Below, piece by piece: positions 9,601 to 17,322 of a stretch of 64,000 bases of DNA (position 1 is the stretch's first letter; every line of letters begins with the position of its first letter). Origin of the DNA: Bacteroidales bacterium M3 (GTDB lineage Bacteria > Bacteroidota > Bacteroidia > Bacteroidales > Muribaculaceae); the NCBI GenBank assembly GCA_001689445.1, contig LUJN01000044.1, positions 73,866 through 137,865 of the forward strand, in the 5' to 3' direction. The notes under the pieces were generated by a model, which did not search any database, was not told the origin of the DNA, and was given only the letters and a program-made list of their open reading frames with translations. The position numbers were made by a program, and so were the translations under genes.

Positions 9601-9714
9601 GAGGGGTTCGCCGTTCTCGTCGATGACATTACCCTTGACGAGACGTGTCGATGTCTGCGCGGATAGTGCCAGCGATGAGATGGCGAGCAGTAGTGATAGC
9701 AGGTAATATTTCAT
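6646..9714 (-). CDS. SusC/RagA-family TonB-dependent outer-membrane transporter
   Basis: 1022-residue TonB-linked porin that imports a bound oligomer across the outer membrane. Order of parts: signal peptide MKYYLLSLLLAISSLALSAQ; a carboxypeptidase-regulatory-like domain (GNVIDENGEPLIGATVKV to ~residue 100); the SusC signature MDEVVVIGYGTAKK just before the plug; the plug with ISVRGNSGNPLLVIDGVP and YGARAANGVILVQTK; then a long 22-strand barrel rich in Tyr, Asn and Gly, ending with the aromatic terminal strand YGISLNFGF. Length is at the common value for the family. It lies 30 bp downstream of the zinc metalloprotease gene and 62 bp upstream of susD, so the three are probably co-transcribed. 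No adjacent anti-sigma, ECF sigma or hybrid two-component regulator is present. Confidence 0.97.
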   Translation of the reverse strand: MKYYLLSLLLAISSLALSAQTSTRLVKGNVIDENGEPLIGATVKVEGTSLATATNIDGDYSIGVPAGKKATLLISYIGYKPVTLTVEPGQNDLKTALEVNTNTMDEVVVIGYGTAKKTALTSSVEVISGDELTRIPAMNVDQTLAGQVAGLGVMSTTGDPSSNKNATISVRGNSGNPLLVIDGVPRLGTDTNDGEMQLSDLNPDDIESISVLKDAAAAAVYGARAANGVILVQTKRGKEETRARVNFRGQFNFQQATYLPKFLESRRFAELYNRAVENTGSDVYTPYDLDLLDSDPNVYGDSNMLDYLDKWGHSQRYSLSVSGGVKSIRYFISGGYTNTKGLYSNVGRDRYNYSAKLDAEIFRGLTFQVDITGSISSNKTSGLTTIDSAYAFSPLQVLRFTDGNLASINGANPLINVEGLGGYRKISSDFHTLNAVLRYNIPKVDGLQVYLKATFDMNHQNDSEFSKPVPLYLYDEATGETTVDANTVYPKAKITMSDRHQSVNNKLLEAGISYDHTFGGKHAVTGLAVFNYQDYKNKYLRGENKNMSGEYPEVIGNTSTGILNGNEFYSQRASIVGRATYGYDNRYFGEFSFRVDGSTRFTPENRWGFFPTVSASWVISNERFFKSVPSSIMSLAKLRASFGILGDDGAIDDYSYLWQYIYSPNAGYPIGGLYAPGIVTSTGNYPNENLKWGKSRDWNLGLDVGFWDNRVSATVEYFERTRTNMVESAPTYLFPPSLGTSGTTPSVNIGKVRYRGVDFSIRHVNTIGEVKYNVSFNLSKFQDEVLDWGDESSQVPGLRRKGKGNRNWTLYEAAGLFQSYEEIAAWPVDQDGFGNTTLAPGDIKYIDQDGNNVLTTNDQIYVKNSSIPDLSYGFSLGASWRGLYFNAQFQGVAGYNQQINELYTLENRSLQRFQEYHYTDTWTPDNPNAKYPRVKFASSNDNNRLPSTFWVKECDFLRLKALTVGYRFPAKLLKKARISTLDVAFQGGNLFTVSSLDGNMDPESLRGYPLSRTYGISLNFGF

Positions 9715-9744
9715 AATTGGTTGGTTTATTGTTTATGGCTGTCG

Positions 9745-12381
9745 TCATCGGGGATTGAGAACGTTGTCGATGACCCTTATCTGATAGTCGTAGAAGTCGC
9801 GGGTGGTGGGGTCGGTGGTTGTCGCACGCTTGGCGCGGTAAAGCGACAGCACCTTGCGGAGCTGCCCCGTCATCATGGGGCGCAGTTCGGAGGCCGGGAG
9901 TGAAGGGTGTCCCATCAATATGCGGTAAAATGAGCGGGATTCCCCGTCAATCTCCACTGCGTGGGAGTGGGACATCGAGCATGGTATCGCGGGGACGATC
10001 TCCTGTGCCATCATGCGCTCAAACTCCTCGGGGGCGGTCAGTTCCTCTGCCTCATCGGAGTAGGCGAGTGCACTTTTCTTATCTTTCTTGGCCTCTGGCT
10101 GTAGCCCGGAGAACCGTATGAGACCGTTGATGGCTGCCGACTGCATGTTGCGCTCGGTCTCGTCAAGGGGCTTGCCGGTATAGGTCGCGGCAAAGATGCC
10201 ACGCATGGCGTCGTCCATGTAGGCCGGGAGGCTGTAATGGTTGGAGGGGTCGGTGTCGTGACCGTCTTTGATGCGCTGCAGGTTGGCCGGTGAGAGCAGG
10301 CAGCCCACTACGTTGCGCTGCATCTTGGGACGCCATATGTAGGGCAGTTCCCACTTGGCCAGCAATTGGCTCGGGGCAAGCCATTCATTCGTGCGGGCCT
10401 GGTTGAGGAGCCATGCCATGGCACGCTTCTGGTCGGACTTGGAGAGATAGTTGCGCATCGCGCCCTTGTCCTTGCCTTGGCGTATCTCCTTGAATTCCAC
10501 GCCGCCTATATAGGGATAGACATGCCCCACATGGCGCAGGTATTGCTTGACGACGGCTTCATATGTTTCGGCGAGCTTTTCGTAGTTCTCGCCCGGCTCG
10601 CCGGCCCAGTCCTCAAAGTTGTCCATGATTATCCTGAGGTTGGAGATGGCGAGGTCGCCTGCACCCATATGGTCGTTGCTAAGGTCCTCGGTCTGGTCGG
10701 TGGGGTCCATAAGTCCCATGAACTGCTGTGCGCCGAACTCGTACATCGCGTCGCCGTCCTTCTCGCGTATCCATCGCTCAAGGGTGGGCTTCTCGTCCTC
10801 CATCGTCTCCGCGCCGGGGATGAGGCGGTAGCCCCAGTTGATGGCGTGGATGTCATATACGCCGACAGGGGGAGGGGTGAGGCGCACGCCGCGTTCCATG
10901 TCGCCCGGCTGGGCCACGAAGTTGTTGCGGGCATAGTCCATGATGGAGGGGGTGGTGCCGTGCTTCCGGGTGAACGCCGGGTCGCGCAGATTGTCGAGCG
11001 TGAAGGCGTAGGATGCGCCCATGTTGTGCATAAGCCCGAGGCAGTGGCCTATCTCGTGGGCGGCGACGTAGGTCAGCGACTCATACATCACCGAGTCGGC
11101 AAACACCTTGGTGCGCACACGCGGGTCTACGGCTGCAGTCTGGGCGAAACGCCAGTTGTGTACAAGCGACAGGATGTTGTGATACCATATCACGTCGGCA
11201 CCGAGTATCTCGCCCGTGCGGGGGTCGGTGTACGACGGACCCATGGCGTTGGCAGTCGGGGTGACGCAGTAGCGCACGCAGCTATAGCGGATGTCGTCGG
11301 GGTCAAACTCGGGGTCATCCTTGGGGTAGTCGCGGGCCTCGATGGCGTTCTTGAACCCTGCCGCCTCAAAGGCCGTGTTCCAATACTCGATGCCCTCTTT
11401 CACTGCCCCGCGCCACTTCTCGGGAAAGGCGGAGTCGACATAAAACACGATTTTCTTCTTCGGCTCTACGAGCTTGCCGGCAAAATATGCCTCGCGGTCC
11501 TCGTCGCGCGGCTCAAGGCGATGGCGGGTGATGATGGTGTATTCATCGGCTCCGTCAAGAGCCGACGAATAGAGTTTCTTGAATTCCGAGAAATAGCCCA
11601 CGCGGTTGTCCTGCAGGCGCGGCTTCATGGGGTCGTCGGGTAGACGCACGATGGAGCGCGACATCATCACAGTGTAGGGGGCGCGGGCACGGTCGGTGGT
11701 GTAGGACAGGCGACTTTCGATCTCGATATTCTCGGGGAACGATTTAACCGCCGTGACAGAGGAGCCGTCGCTGTAGAATGTACCCTTGATACGGTTGTCC
11801 GAGCCCATCAGCTTTGACAGCGGGTTTGGCTCCTTAATGGGGGAGATGGCTTTCTCGTTGCCGGAGAAGAACGAGGTCACGTCGATAAACACTCGCCCGT
11901 TCTCCTTGTGGGCTATCTTGAACGCCTTGAGCACCGGGTTGATGAAGTTGCGGTCAAACGATGACTTGATGGGGTCGCCGTCAGGCACTACGGCATCCGA
12001 GTTGATGAGATGCAGGTAGACGTTGAGGTCATCTTTGGTGAAGTTGATGAGCATGGGGCTGCCCGCCATCTGTCCCGACACCCAGTCGCGTGTCTGCGAC
12101 AGGCTGTTTACACGATTGACAAGCAGGTAGGTGTGGTCGAACGCGCTGTCAGGCAGCTCGAATGTCAGCTTGCCCTTTTTGTTGAGGTAGGCGTTGAACA
12201 TACCCTTGAATTCCTTTGCATCGACAAGCGTTTTCTTGAAGTTCGCGCTGTCCTTGGCGGCTCCTTTCAGCTCAATCTTCGGCAATTCTTTCGCTTTTTT
12301 CTTCGCGGAGGCTGCACATGGTGCGCCAACCACTGACAGTAGCAGTATACTTATAGGCAAAAATCGTGTTAATCGGTTCAT
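9745..12381 (-). CDS. Zinc-dependent metalloprotease of the large Bacteroidota DUF5117-type family
   Basis: 878-residue secreted peptidase. I chose the ATG at 12381 because it opens the signal peptide MNRLTRFLPISILLLSVVG ... CAASA; the longer reading upstream covers the putative promoter. The catalytic site AAHEIGHCLGLMHNMGASY near residue 440 is a metzincin-like HExxHxxGLxH motif. N-terminal (~residues 60-150, FELPDSAFDHTYLLVNRV) and middle segments fit the domains usually annotated DUF5118/DUF5117 in this family, and the C-terminal third fits DUF4953; these assignments are from memory of family architecture. As first gene of the block, 30 bp before susC, it is the likeliest enzyme to generate peptides for import. 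A TATCTTTG box on the minus strand at 12446-12453 may be its promoter. Confidence 0.9.
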   Translation of the reverse strand: MNRLTRFLPISILLLSVVGAPCAASAKKKAKELPKIELKGAAKDSANFKKTLVDAKEFKGMFNAYLNKKGKLTFELPDSAFDHTYLLVNRVNSLSQTRDWVSGQMAGSPMLINFTKDDLNVYLHLINSDAVVPDGDPIKSSFDRNFINPVLKAFKIAHKENGRVFIDVTSFFSGNEKAISPIKEPNPLSKLMGSDNRIKGTFYSDGSSVTAVKSFPENIEIESRLSYTTDRARAPYTVMMSRSIVRLPDDPMKPRLQDNRVGYFSEFKKLYSSALDGADEYTIITRHRLEPRDEDREAYFAGKLVEPKKKIVFYVDSAFPEKWRGAVKEGIEYWNTAFEAAGFKNAIEARDYPKDDPEFDPDDIRYSCVRYCVTPTANAMGPSYTDPRTGEILGADVIWYHNILSLVHNWRFAQTAAVDPRVRTKVFADSVMYESLTYVAAHEIGHCLGLMHNMGASYAFTLDNLRDPAFTRKHGTTPSIMDYARNNFVAQPGDMERGVRLTPPPVGVYDIHAINWGYRLIPGAETMEDEKPTLERWIREKDGDAMYEFGAQQFMGLMDPTDQTEDLSNDHMGAGDLAISNLRIIMDNFEDWAGEPGENYEKLAETYEAVVKQYLRHVGHVYPYIGGVEFKEIRQGKDKGAMRNYLSKSDQKRAMAWLLNQARTNEWLAPSQLLAKWELPYIWRPKMQRNVVGCLLSPANLQRIKDGHDTDPSNHYSLPAYMDDAMRGIFAATYTGKPLDETERNMQSAAINGLIRFSGLQPEAKKDKKSALAYSDEAEELTAPEEFERMMAQEIVPAIPCSMSHSHAVEIDGESRSFYRILMGHPSLPASELRPMMTGQLRKVLSLYRAKRATTTDPTTRDFYDYQIRVIDNVLNPR

Positions 12382-12502
12382 AATCAAGCGTTGATTGGTC
12401 GGTTGGTAAAAATCTAAAGCAGTAGGCAGCCCGTGCCTTAAAATGCAAAGATACGCAAAATATCGAAACAAAGGTAAACCGAGGTGTTAAAAATACATTT
12501 GC

Positions 12503-12533
12503 TTGCATTTGGGGGTGGAAATGGCTATTTTTG
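12503..12533 (+). promoter_or_regulatory. Bacteroidota-type promoter for the AmgK-RapZ gene
   Basis: TTG at 12503-12505, 20 bp, then TATTTTTG (TAnnTTTG) at 12526-12533, with the gene's ATG 22 bp further on. The box overlaps the alternative upstream TTG codon at 12531, which argues for the ATG at 12555. Confidence 0.6.
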
Positions 12534-12554
12534 TGCCAAAACACTTCAGTGGTT

Positions 12555-13979
12555 ATGGAAAAAGAGATTTTGGAAAAATTATATATGCGGTGCTTTGCCA
12601 CGGTGCCGTCGCGTGTTGAGGCCCTGACTGCCTCGGGATCTCACAGGCGGTATTTTCGTCTTCAAGGCTCTCCGACGGTTATTGGTGTAATCGGTACCGA
12701 CGTGGAGGAGAATGGGCGGTTTGTCACTATGAGCCGCTGTTTCCGCGCCGAGGGGCTTGCTGTGCCTGAGGTGCTTGTGGTCAGTGACGATGGCTTTGCC
12801 TACCTTCAGGAGGACCTTGGGGGCGAATCGTTGTTTGATGCCATCCGACCAGGTCGTGATTCGGGCGTTTTCTCCTCTCGTGAAAGGGAGTTGCTTGCTT
12901 CGGCTATCGCCGCGTTGCCGTCGTTCCAGTTTTCCTCGGCGGCTATGTGCGATTTTGGCGGAGAGTGCCGTCTGGCCTCGTTTGACGACCGTGCTGTCAT
13001 GTGGGACCTGAATTATTTCAAGTATTGTTTCCTCAAGGCGGTGGGAATTGAATTTTCAGAGGAACGTCTCGAAGATGATTTCCGTAAGATGGTAGAGGTG
13101 CTCACCTCGTGCCCGTCGGACACGCTGATGTATCGTGACTTCCAGTCGCGCAATGTCATGGTGCGTGACGGCAATCCGTGGTTTATAGACTTTCAGGGTG
13201 CACGGCGCGGCCCGTGCCAATATGATGTCGCCTCGTTTCTGTGGCAGGCCAAGGCGATGTTGCCCGACAGCCTGCGCGACGAGCTGGTGGATGTCTATCT
13301 CGACAGCGTGCAACGATACCGGGCTGTCGACAGGGATGAGTTCCGCCGAATGTTGCGCCACTTTGTGCTGTTCAGGACACTACAGGTGCTTGGGACCTAT
13401 GGCTTCAGGGGCTACTTTGAGCGCAAGCCCCATTTCCTCGGGAGTGTGCCCTATGCCATCGCCAATCTCGCCCGTATAGCCGACGAGCCGCTTGCCGAAT
13501 ATCCTTATATCATGGAGCTTGCCCGGCGTCTCGGCCAGATGCAGTGGGAGGGGCAGGGTAGTGGTCTCACGGTCGAGGTGATGAGTTTTTCCTACAAAAG
13601 TGGGCTGCCCGTGGATGCTTCGGGCAATGGAGGGGGATTTGTGTTCGACTGCCGCGCCATCCACAATCCCGGACGTTATGACGAGTACAAGTGTCTGACG
13701 GGCCGCGATGAGCCGGTGATAAGGTTTCTTGAGGAGGATGGCGAGGTGTTTGGCTACCTGGCGCATGTATATGCCTTGGTCGATGCCTCGGTGGAGCGTT
13801 ACGTCAAGCGGGGATTCACCCATCTGATGGTGTGCTTCGGATGTACCGGCGGCCAGCACCGCTCGGTCTATTGCGCCGAGGCGACGGCCCGTCATCTCAG
13901 GAGTAGGTTTGGCGTCAACGTCGAGCTGCGCCATCGCGAGTCGGAGTATTGGAAACGTGATAGCACTCCACGGATATGA
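12555..13979 (+). CDS. AmgK-like sugar kinase fused to a RapZ C-terminal domain
   Basis: 474-residue two-domain protein. Residues ~1-320 have the aminoglycoside-phosphotransferase kinase fold: catalytic loop MYRDFQSRNVMV near residue 193 (Asp and Asn kept, Tyr in place of the usual His) and metal site FIDFQGARRGPCQYDVASF, closely like AmgK, which phosphorylates MurNAc/GlcNAc at the anomeric carbon. Residues ~345-474 (VEVMSFSYKSGLP ... GCTGGQHRSVY ... RHRESEYWKRD) are the C-terminal domain of RapZ/YvcJ, including the GCTGGxHRSV loop, but without the RapZ N-terminal P-loop domain. In E. coli that C-terminal domain senses glucosamine-6-phosphate. The stop overlaps the start of the next gene by four bases (ATGA), a translationally coupled pair with the MurU-like enzyme. 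Function in peptidoglycan amino-sugar recycling is a well-grounded inference. Confidence 0.85.
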   Translation: MEKEILEKLYMRCFATVPSRVEALTASGSHRRYFRLQGSPTVIGVIGTDVEENGRFVTMSRCFRAEGLAVPEVLVVSDDGFAYLQEDLGGESLFDAIRPGRDSGVFSSRERELLASAIAALPSFQFSSAAMCDFGGECRLASFDDRAVMWDLNYFKYCFLKAVGIEFSEERLEDDFRKMVEVLTSCPSDTLMYRDFQSRNVMVRDGNPWFIDFQGARRGPCQYDVASFLWQAKAMLPDSLRDELVDVYLDSVQRYRAVDRDEFRRMLRHFVLFRTLQVLGTYGFRGYFERKPHFLGSVPYAIANLARIADEPLAEYPYIMELARRLGQMQWEGQGSGLTVEVMSFSYKSGLPVDASGNGGGFVFDCRAIHNPGRYDEYKCLTGRDEPVIRFLEEDGEVFGYLAHVYALVDASVERYVKRGFTHLMVCFGCTGGQHRSVYCAEATARHLRSRFGVNVELRHRESEYWKRDSTPRI

Positions 13980-14725
13980 AGGCGATGATATTTGCGGCCG
14001 GTCTCGGCACGCGTCTGCGCCCGTTGACCGACAATATGCCCAAGGCCCTTGTCCCCGTCGGTGGCGTGCCGATGCTTGAACGGGTGATGAGGCGGCTGAT
14101 TGACGCGGGATTTGACGACGTGACAGTCAACGTCCACCACTTTGCGCCGATGGTTGTCGATTTCCTGCGGGCGCATGACTGGTTTGGCATCACGGTGCAT
14201 GTCAGCGACGAGAGCGGGATGCTTCTCGACACGGGGGGCGGCATCCTCCATGCCCGGCAGTGGCTCGACGGCGGCGAGCCGTTTATGGTGCACAATGCCG
14301 ACATATTGACCGATCTCGACTTGCGGACGATGTATGACGCACACGTGGCCTCGAGCAATGTAGCCACGCTTCTTGTGGGGGAGCGTGAGACTTCGCGATA
14401 CCTGCTCGCCGACCCCTCGGGGCGTTTGCGCGGCTGGACCAATCTCTCCACCGGTGAAGTGCGTCCTGCCGGTCTCGCATATGACCCGGCTATCCATCGC
14501 AAGGTGGCCTTTGGTGGCGTGCATGTCATCTCTCCGGCCATATTTGACCCTCTTGCCGCTTTCAGCGCCGATGCGGCGAAATTTTCCATTATACCGTTCT
14601 ATCTCTCTGTATGCGATGTTCTTACGATAGGCACTTACGCCCCTTCTGCCCCTTATGCATGGCACGATATCGGCAAGCCGCAGTCGCTCGCAGCAGCAGA
14701 GGAAGCTCTCAAGGGGTTTAATTAG
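13976..14725 (+). CDS. MurU-like sugar-1-phosphate nucleotidyltransferase
   Basis: 249-residue GT-A-fold nucleotidyltransferase. The N-terminus shows the pyrophosphorylase signature AAGLGTRLRPLTDNMPKAL (nucleotide-binding loop and catalytic Arg/Lys) and later HNADILTDLDL, the metal-binding Asp region. In cell-wall recycling MurU transfers UMP to MurNAc-1-phosphate, giving UDP-MurNAc and bypassing de novo synthesis; the coupling to an AmgK-like kinase supports that activity over a mannose or glucose pyrophosphorylase. It is shorter than GlmU and lacks the left-handed beta-helix acetyltransferase domain. No terminator is obvious before glnA, but 90 bp with AT-rich sequence separate them. Substrate (MurNAc-1-P versus another hexosamine phosphate) remains unproven. 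Confidence 0.82.
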   Translation: MKAMIFAAGLGTRLRPLTDNMPKALVPVGGVPMLERVMRRLIDAGFDDVTVNVHHFAPMVVDFLRAHDWFGITVHVSDESGMLLDTGGGILHARQWLDGGEPFMVHNADILTDLDLRTMYDAHVASSNVATLLVGERETSRYLLADPSGRLRGWTNLSTGEVRPAGLAYDPAIHRKVAFGGVHVISPAIFDPLAAFSADAAKFSIIPFYLSVCDVLTIGTYAPSAPYAWHDIGKPQSLAAAEEALKGFN

Positions 14726-14815
14726 GTTAATTTGTAAAAAATCTGATTAAGAGGTCATCAAGGTATGGAATAATGTCGTATATTTATGACGTTAACCTAT
14801 TAACTTTTACCTAAG

Positions 14816-16324
14816 ATGAATACCGAAATCAGACTTAACAAGAATCATCTTGTCGCCACGCTCGGCAAGCCGGCCTCGCAGTTTACCCGTGAGGATATCG
14901 TCACCTATGTCGAGCGGGAGGGGATTGAGATGGTCAACTTCATGTACCCCGCCGCAGACGGGCGTCTGAAGACGCTCAATTTTGTGATAAACGACCTGGC
15001 CTACCTTGAGACTATCCTCTGCTGCGGCGAGAGGGTCGACGGGTCGAGCCTCTTTCCCCACTATATCGAGGCGGGAAACAGCGACCTGTATGTCGTGCCG
15101 CGCTTTCGCACGGCGTTCCGCGACCCGTTTGCCGAGATACCGACACTGACGATGCTTTGCTCGTTCATGGACAAGGAGGGCAACCCGATGGCCTCGTCGC
15201 CGGTGCACATCCTCGACAAGGCGTGTGACGACTTCACCCGTGTTACGGGAATGGAGTTTCAGGCGATGGGCGAGCTTGAGTTTTACGTCATCGCACCCGA
15301 CGACGGGACGTTTCCCGCCACCGACCAGCGCGGCTACCATGAGTCGGCGCCGTTTGCCAAGTTCAACGACTTCCGTGCCCGTTGTATGCAGTATATTGCC
15401 CAGGCCGGCGGACGCATCAAGTACGGGCATTCGGAGGTGGGTAACTTCACCCTCCACGGCACGGTCTACGAGCAGAATGAGATAGAGTTTCTCCCTGTCG
15501 ATGCCCGCGATGCCGCCGATCAGCTTGTCATCGCCAAGTGGATAATACGCAACCTCGGCTACAAGATGGGCTACAACGTCACATTCGCCCCCAAGATTAC
15601 CGCCGGTAAGGCCGGCTCGGGGCTTCATATCCATATGCGCATCATGAAGGACGGGCGCAACATGATGCTCGACGCCGACCGGCGCCTCAGCGACACGGCA
15701 CGCCGCGCTATAGCCGGGATGATGGATATGGCGGAGTCAATCACGGCTTTCGGTAACACGATACCGACTTCCTATTTCCGTCTTGTACCCCATCAGGAGG
15801 CACCGACCAATATCTGCTGGGGCGACCGCAACCGCTCGGTGCTCGTGCGCGTACCGCTCGGGTGGACGGCTGACAAGGATATGTGCCACGCGGTCAACCC
15901 GTTGTCGAGTTGTCCCGCAACCGACTATACGGGCAAGCAGACGGTCGAGATACGCTCGGCCGACGGCTCGGCCGACATATACCTGCTCATCGCCGCACTT
16001 GCCGTGGCGTGCCGCCATGGGTTTGAGATGGATGATGCGCTCAAGGTGGCCGAGGACACCTACGTGGATGTCAACATCCATCAGGCCGCCAATGCAGCCC
16101 GTGCCGAGCATCTTGCCCACCTCCCGGCCAACTGCGCCCAGTCGGCCGACTGCCTTGAGCGGCAACGCGGACTCTACGAGCGCGACGGCGTGTTCAGCCG
16201 CGCCATCATCGACGGCACCATCGCCCGCTTGCGCTCCTACAACGACCCGCGCCTCATAGCCGAGGCCAAAAACAATCCCACCGAGATGCAGCACCTCGTC
16301 CAGAAATATCTCTACTGCGGCTGA
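14816..16324 (+). CDS. glnA: Glutamine synthetase family protein
   Basis: 502-residue enzyme expected to make glutamine from glutamate, ammonia and ATP. Visible conserved blocks: VDGSSLF in the N-terminal beta-grasp part; MGELEFYVI, the first metal-binding Glu strand; a GSGLHIHMRI strand, matching the ATP/glutamate-binding histidine region; PHQEAPTNICWGDRNRSVLVRVPLGW, matching the NRxxxxRxP substrate loop; and VEIRSADGSADIYLLIAAL near the C-terminus, matching the ExRxPDxxxNPYL region. Length is close to that of a GSI subunit. The Asp-Gly-Ser-Ala replacement of the usual PDPxxN is typical of divergent Bacteroidota members, so a gamma-glutamyl ligase role is not fully excluded. No PII or glutamate synthase gene is nearby. 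Confidence 0.85.
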   Translation: MNTEIRLNKNHLVATLGKPASQFTREDIVTYVEREGIEMVNFMYPAADGRLKTLNFVINDLAYLETILCCGERVDGSSLFPHYIEAGNSDLYVVPRFRTAFRDPFAEIPTLTMLCSFMDKEGNPMASSPVHILDKACDDFTRVTGMEFQAMGELEFYVIAPDDGTFPATDQRGYHESAPFAKFNDFRARCMQYIAQAGGRIKYGHSEVGNFTLHGTVYEQNEIEFLPVDARDAADQLVIAKWIIRNLGYKMGYNVTFAPKITAGKAGSGLHIHMRIMKDGRNMMLDADRRLSDTARRAIAGMMDMAESITAFGNTIPTSYFRLVPHQEAPTNICWGDRNRSVLVRVPLGWTADKDMCHAVNPLSSCPATDYTGKQTVEIRSADGSADIYLLIAALAVACRHGFEMDDALKVAEDTYVDVNIHQAANAARAEHLAHLPANCAQSADCLERQRGLYERDGVFSRAIIDGTIARLRSYNDPRLIAEAKNNPTEMQHLVQKYLYCG

Positions 16325-16360
16325 TGGTGAGGCATCGAGGGGAGTAATCCCGGAAAAATA

Positions 16361-16453
16361 GATTAACCTGTAGGGACATGCCTTAGGCATGTGGAAATTG
16401 CAGATATTTGCGCATAAGTCCACATGCCGGAGGCATGTCCCTACAGGTTAATC
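16361..16453. repeat. Palindromic element copy 3, paired arms, GACATGCC core
   Basis: A 35-bp inverted repeat, 16361-16395 against 16419-16453. Both arms share GATTAACCTGTAGGG then ACATGCC-nnn-GGCATGT. The only differences between arms are the three loop bases of the inner hairpin (TTA against TCC). The motif TTGCAAC occurs 34 bp beyond the right arm, as with several other copies. It sits in the 281-bp spacer after glnA; the rest of that spacer shows no gene. Confidence 0.9.
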
Positions 16454-16605
16454 GGCATATATTCTTGACCTTAATGGCGTTGCAACTTACGTTGCACTGT
16501 AACGTCCAAAAATCGGGGTGAAACCGAACCGTCGCCGACCCGCCGGTTGTTATATATCAAACGGTATTTGATACTATTTGATGACACAACTAAATACACA
16601 CGACT

Positions 16606-17151
16606 ATGAAAACTATCAGATTGAAGGACAAAAAGCTGTGGATGTGGGAAGGGATGATGGTTGTTTCGCTCGTTATATCGGGTGCGGTCTATTGCGGCAT
16701 AATGGGTTCGTTGAGCGGACGGCTTAGCCTGTCGGATGTGCTCTCACCGGCGTTGCTCTATGTTATGCCATGTGTGCTTGCGGGAGTTGTGACCTATTAT
16801 ATGTATGGCAAGGGATATGGTGCAGGGTCGCTTGCTGCCGTACAGCTTATGGTGAGTGCCGCGCTGATGTGGGGCGAGACTGTGCTTATATGCGGAGGTG
16901 GCATTGCGGGCGAGCCTGAACTGACTTCTGCCTTTATAGGATTGTGGGTGTTGGGTGCGATTGTGCCTGTGATGTTGAGCTGTTATATGGCCATAAGACT
17001 GCTCCACGCTGTCGAGCACGACGATTGGGAGACGGGCACATCTATAGCATGGCGATGCCGCATGTATGGCACAACACCCCATCGTCGCGAAACCGAGACC
17101 CGCGTAGCCATCTATAGCCGCCCCGGCGACATCCGCTTCCCCGCCCGTTAA
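16606..17151 (+). CDS. Small integral membrane protein, unknown function
   Basis: 181 residues with four predicted transmembrane segments: MVVSLVISGAVYCGIMG (~15-32), LLYVMPCVLAGVVTYYMYG (~50-68), LAAVQLMVSAALMWGETVL (~76-95) and FIGLWVLGAIVPVMLSCYM (~110-129), followed by a charged, Arg-rich cytoplasmic tail of about 45 residues. I do not recognise a family. The tail is GC-richer than the membrane part, which could mean that the C-terminus was acquired by fusion into neighbouring sequence. Immediately downstream lie the remains of a GNAT/antitoxin-like pair, so the locus has been rearranged. A start further downstream is not needed because the first Met precedes a typical positively charged leader. 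Confidence 0.65.
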   Translation: MKTIRLKDKKLWMWEGMMVVSLVISGAVYCGIMGSLSGRLSLSDVLSPALLYVMPCVLAGVVTYYMYGKGYGAGSLAAVQLMVSAALMWGETVLICGGGIAGEPELTSAFIGLWVLGAIVPVMLSCYMAIRLLHAVEHDDWETGTSIAWRCRMYGTTPHRRETETRVAIYSRPGDIRFPAR

Positions 17152-17163
17152 AAGGGAAAAGAG

Positions 17164-17299
17164 CACTATTTCCAATGGTGATATGGATTTCAAGAAGCTG
17201 ACCCAGATTCAACTCTCCGATGACACAGAGATAAAGCCGTTCAGATGCTCAGAAGATGATTTGAACGGTTTTCTTTTTGACCTCAGAAATTTCGTATAA
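17164..17299 (+). pseudogene. Internally deleted relic of a GNAT acetyltransferase and its small partner
   Basis: From 17183 the sequence encodes a 38-residue frame whose first 33 residues (MDFKKLTQIQLSDDTEIKPF, then RCSEDDLNGFLFD) match the N-terminus of the intact GNAT at 32554-33090, and whose end (DLRNFV, stop) matches that protein's C-terminal DLKNFTEY. The ~140 central residues with the acetyl-CoA site are missing. The join falls at TTTGA, which occurs at both corresponding places of the intact gene, so a deletion between short direct repeats explains it. Just upstream, YFQW-stop (17167-17181), one base, ATG reproduces the end of the small partner gene and its one-base spacing in the intact pair. 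Non-functional as an acetyltransferase; whether the 38-residue peptide is made is unknown. Confidence 0.85.
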
Positions 17300-17322
17300 T
17301 ACTTCAGATAAGTTGTCGGACA

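Noticed and set aside
14726..14815. Riboswitch or regulatory RNA before glnA
   Set aside because: The 90-bp spacer is AT-rich and shows no strong stem or known riboswitch core that I could identify.
16454..16605. Small gene between the glnA repeat and the membrane-protein gene
   Set aside because: No open frame with a plausible start and composition; only AT-rich promoter-like sequence.
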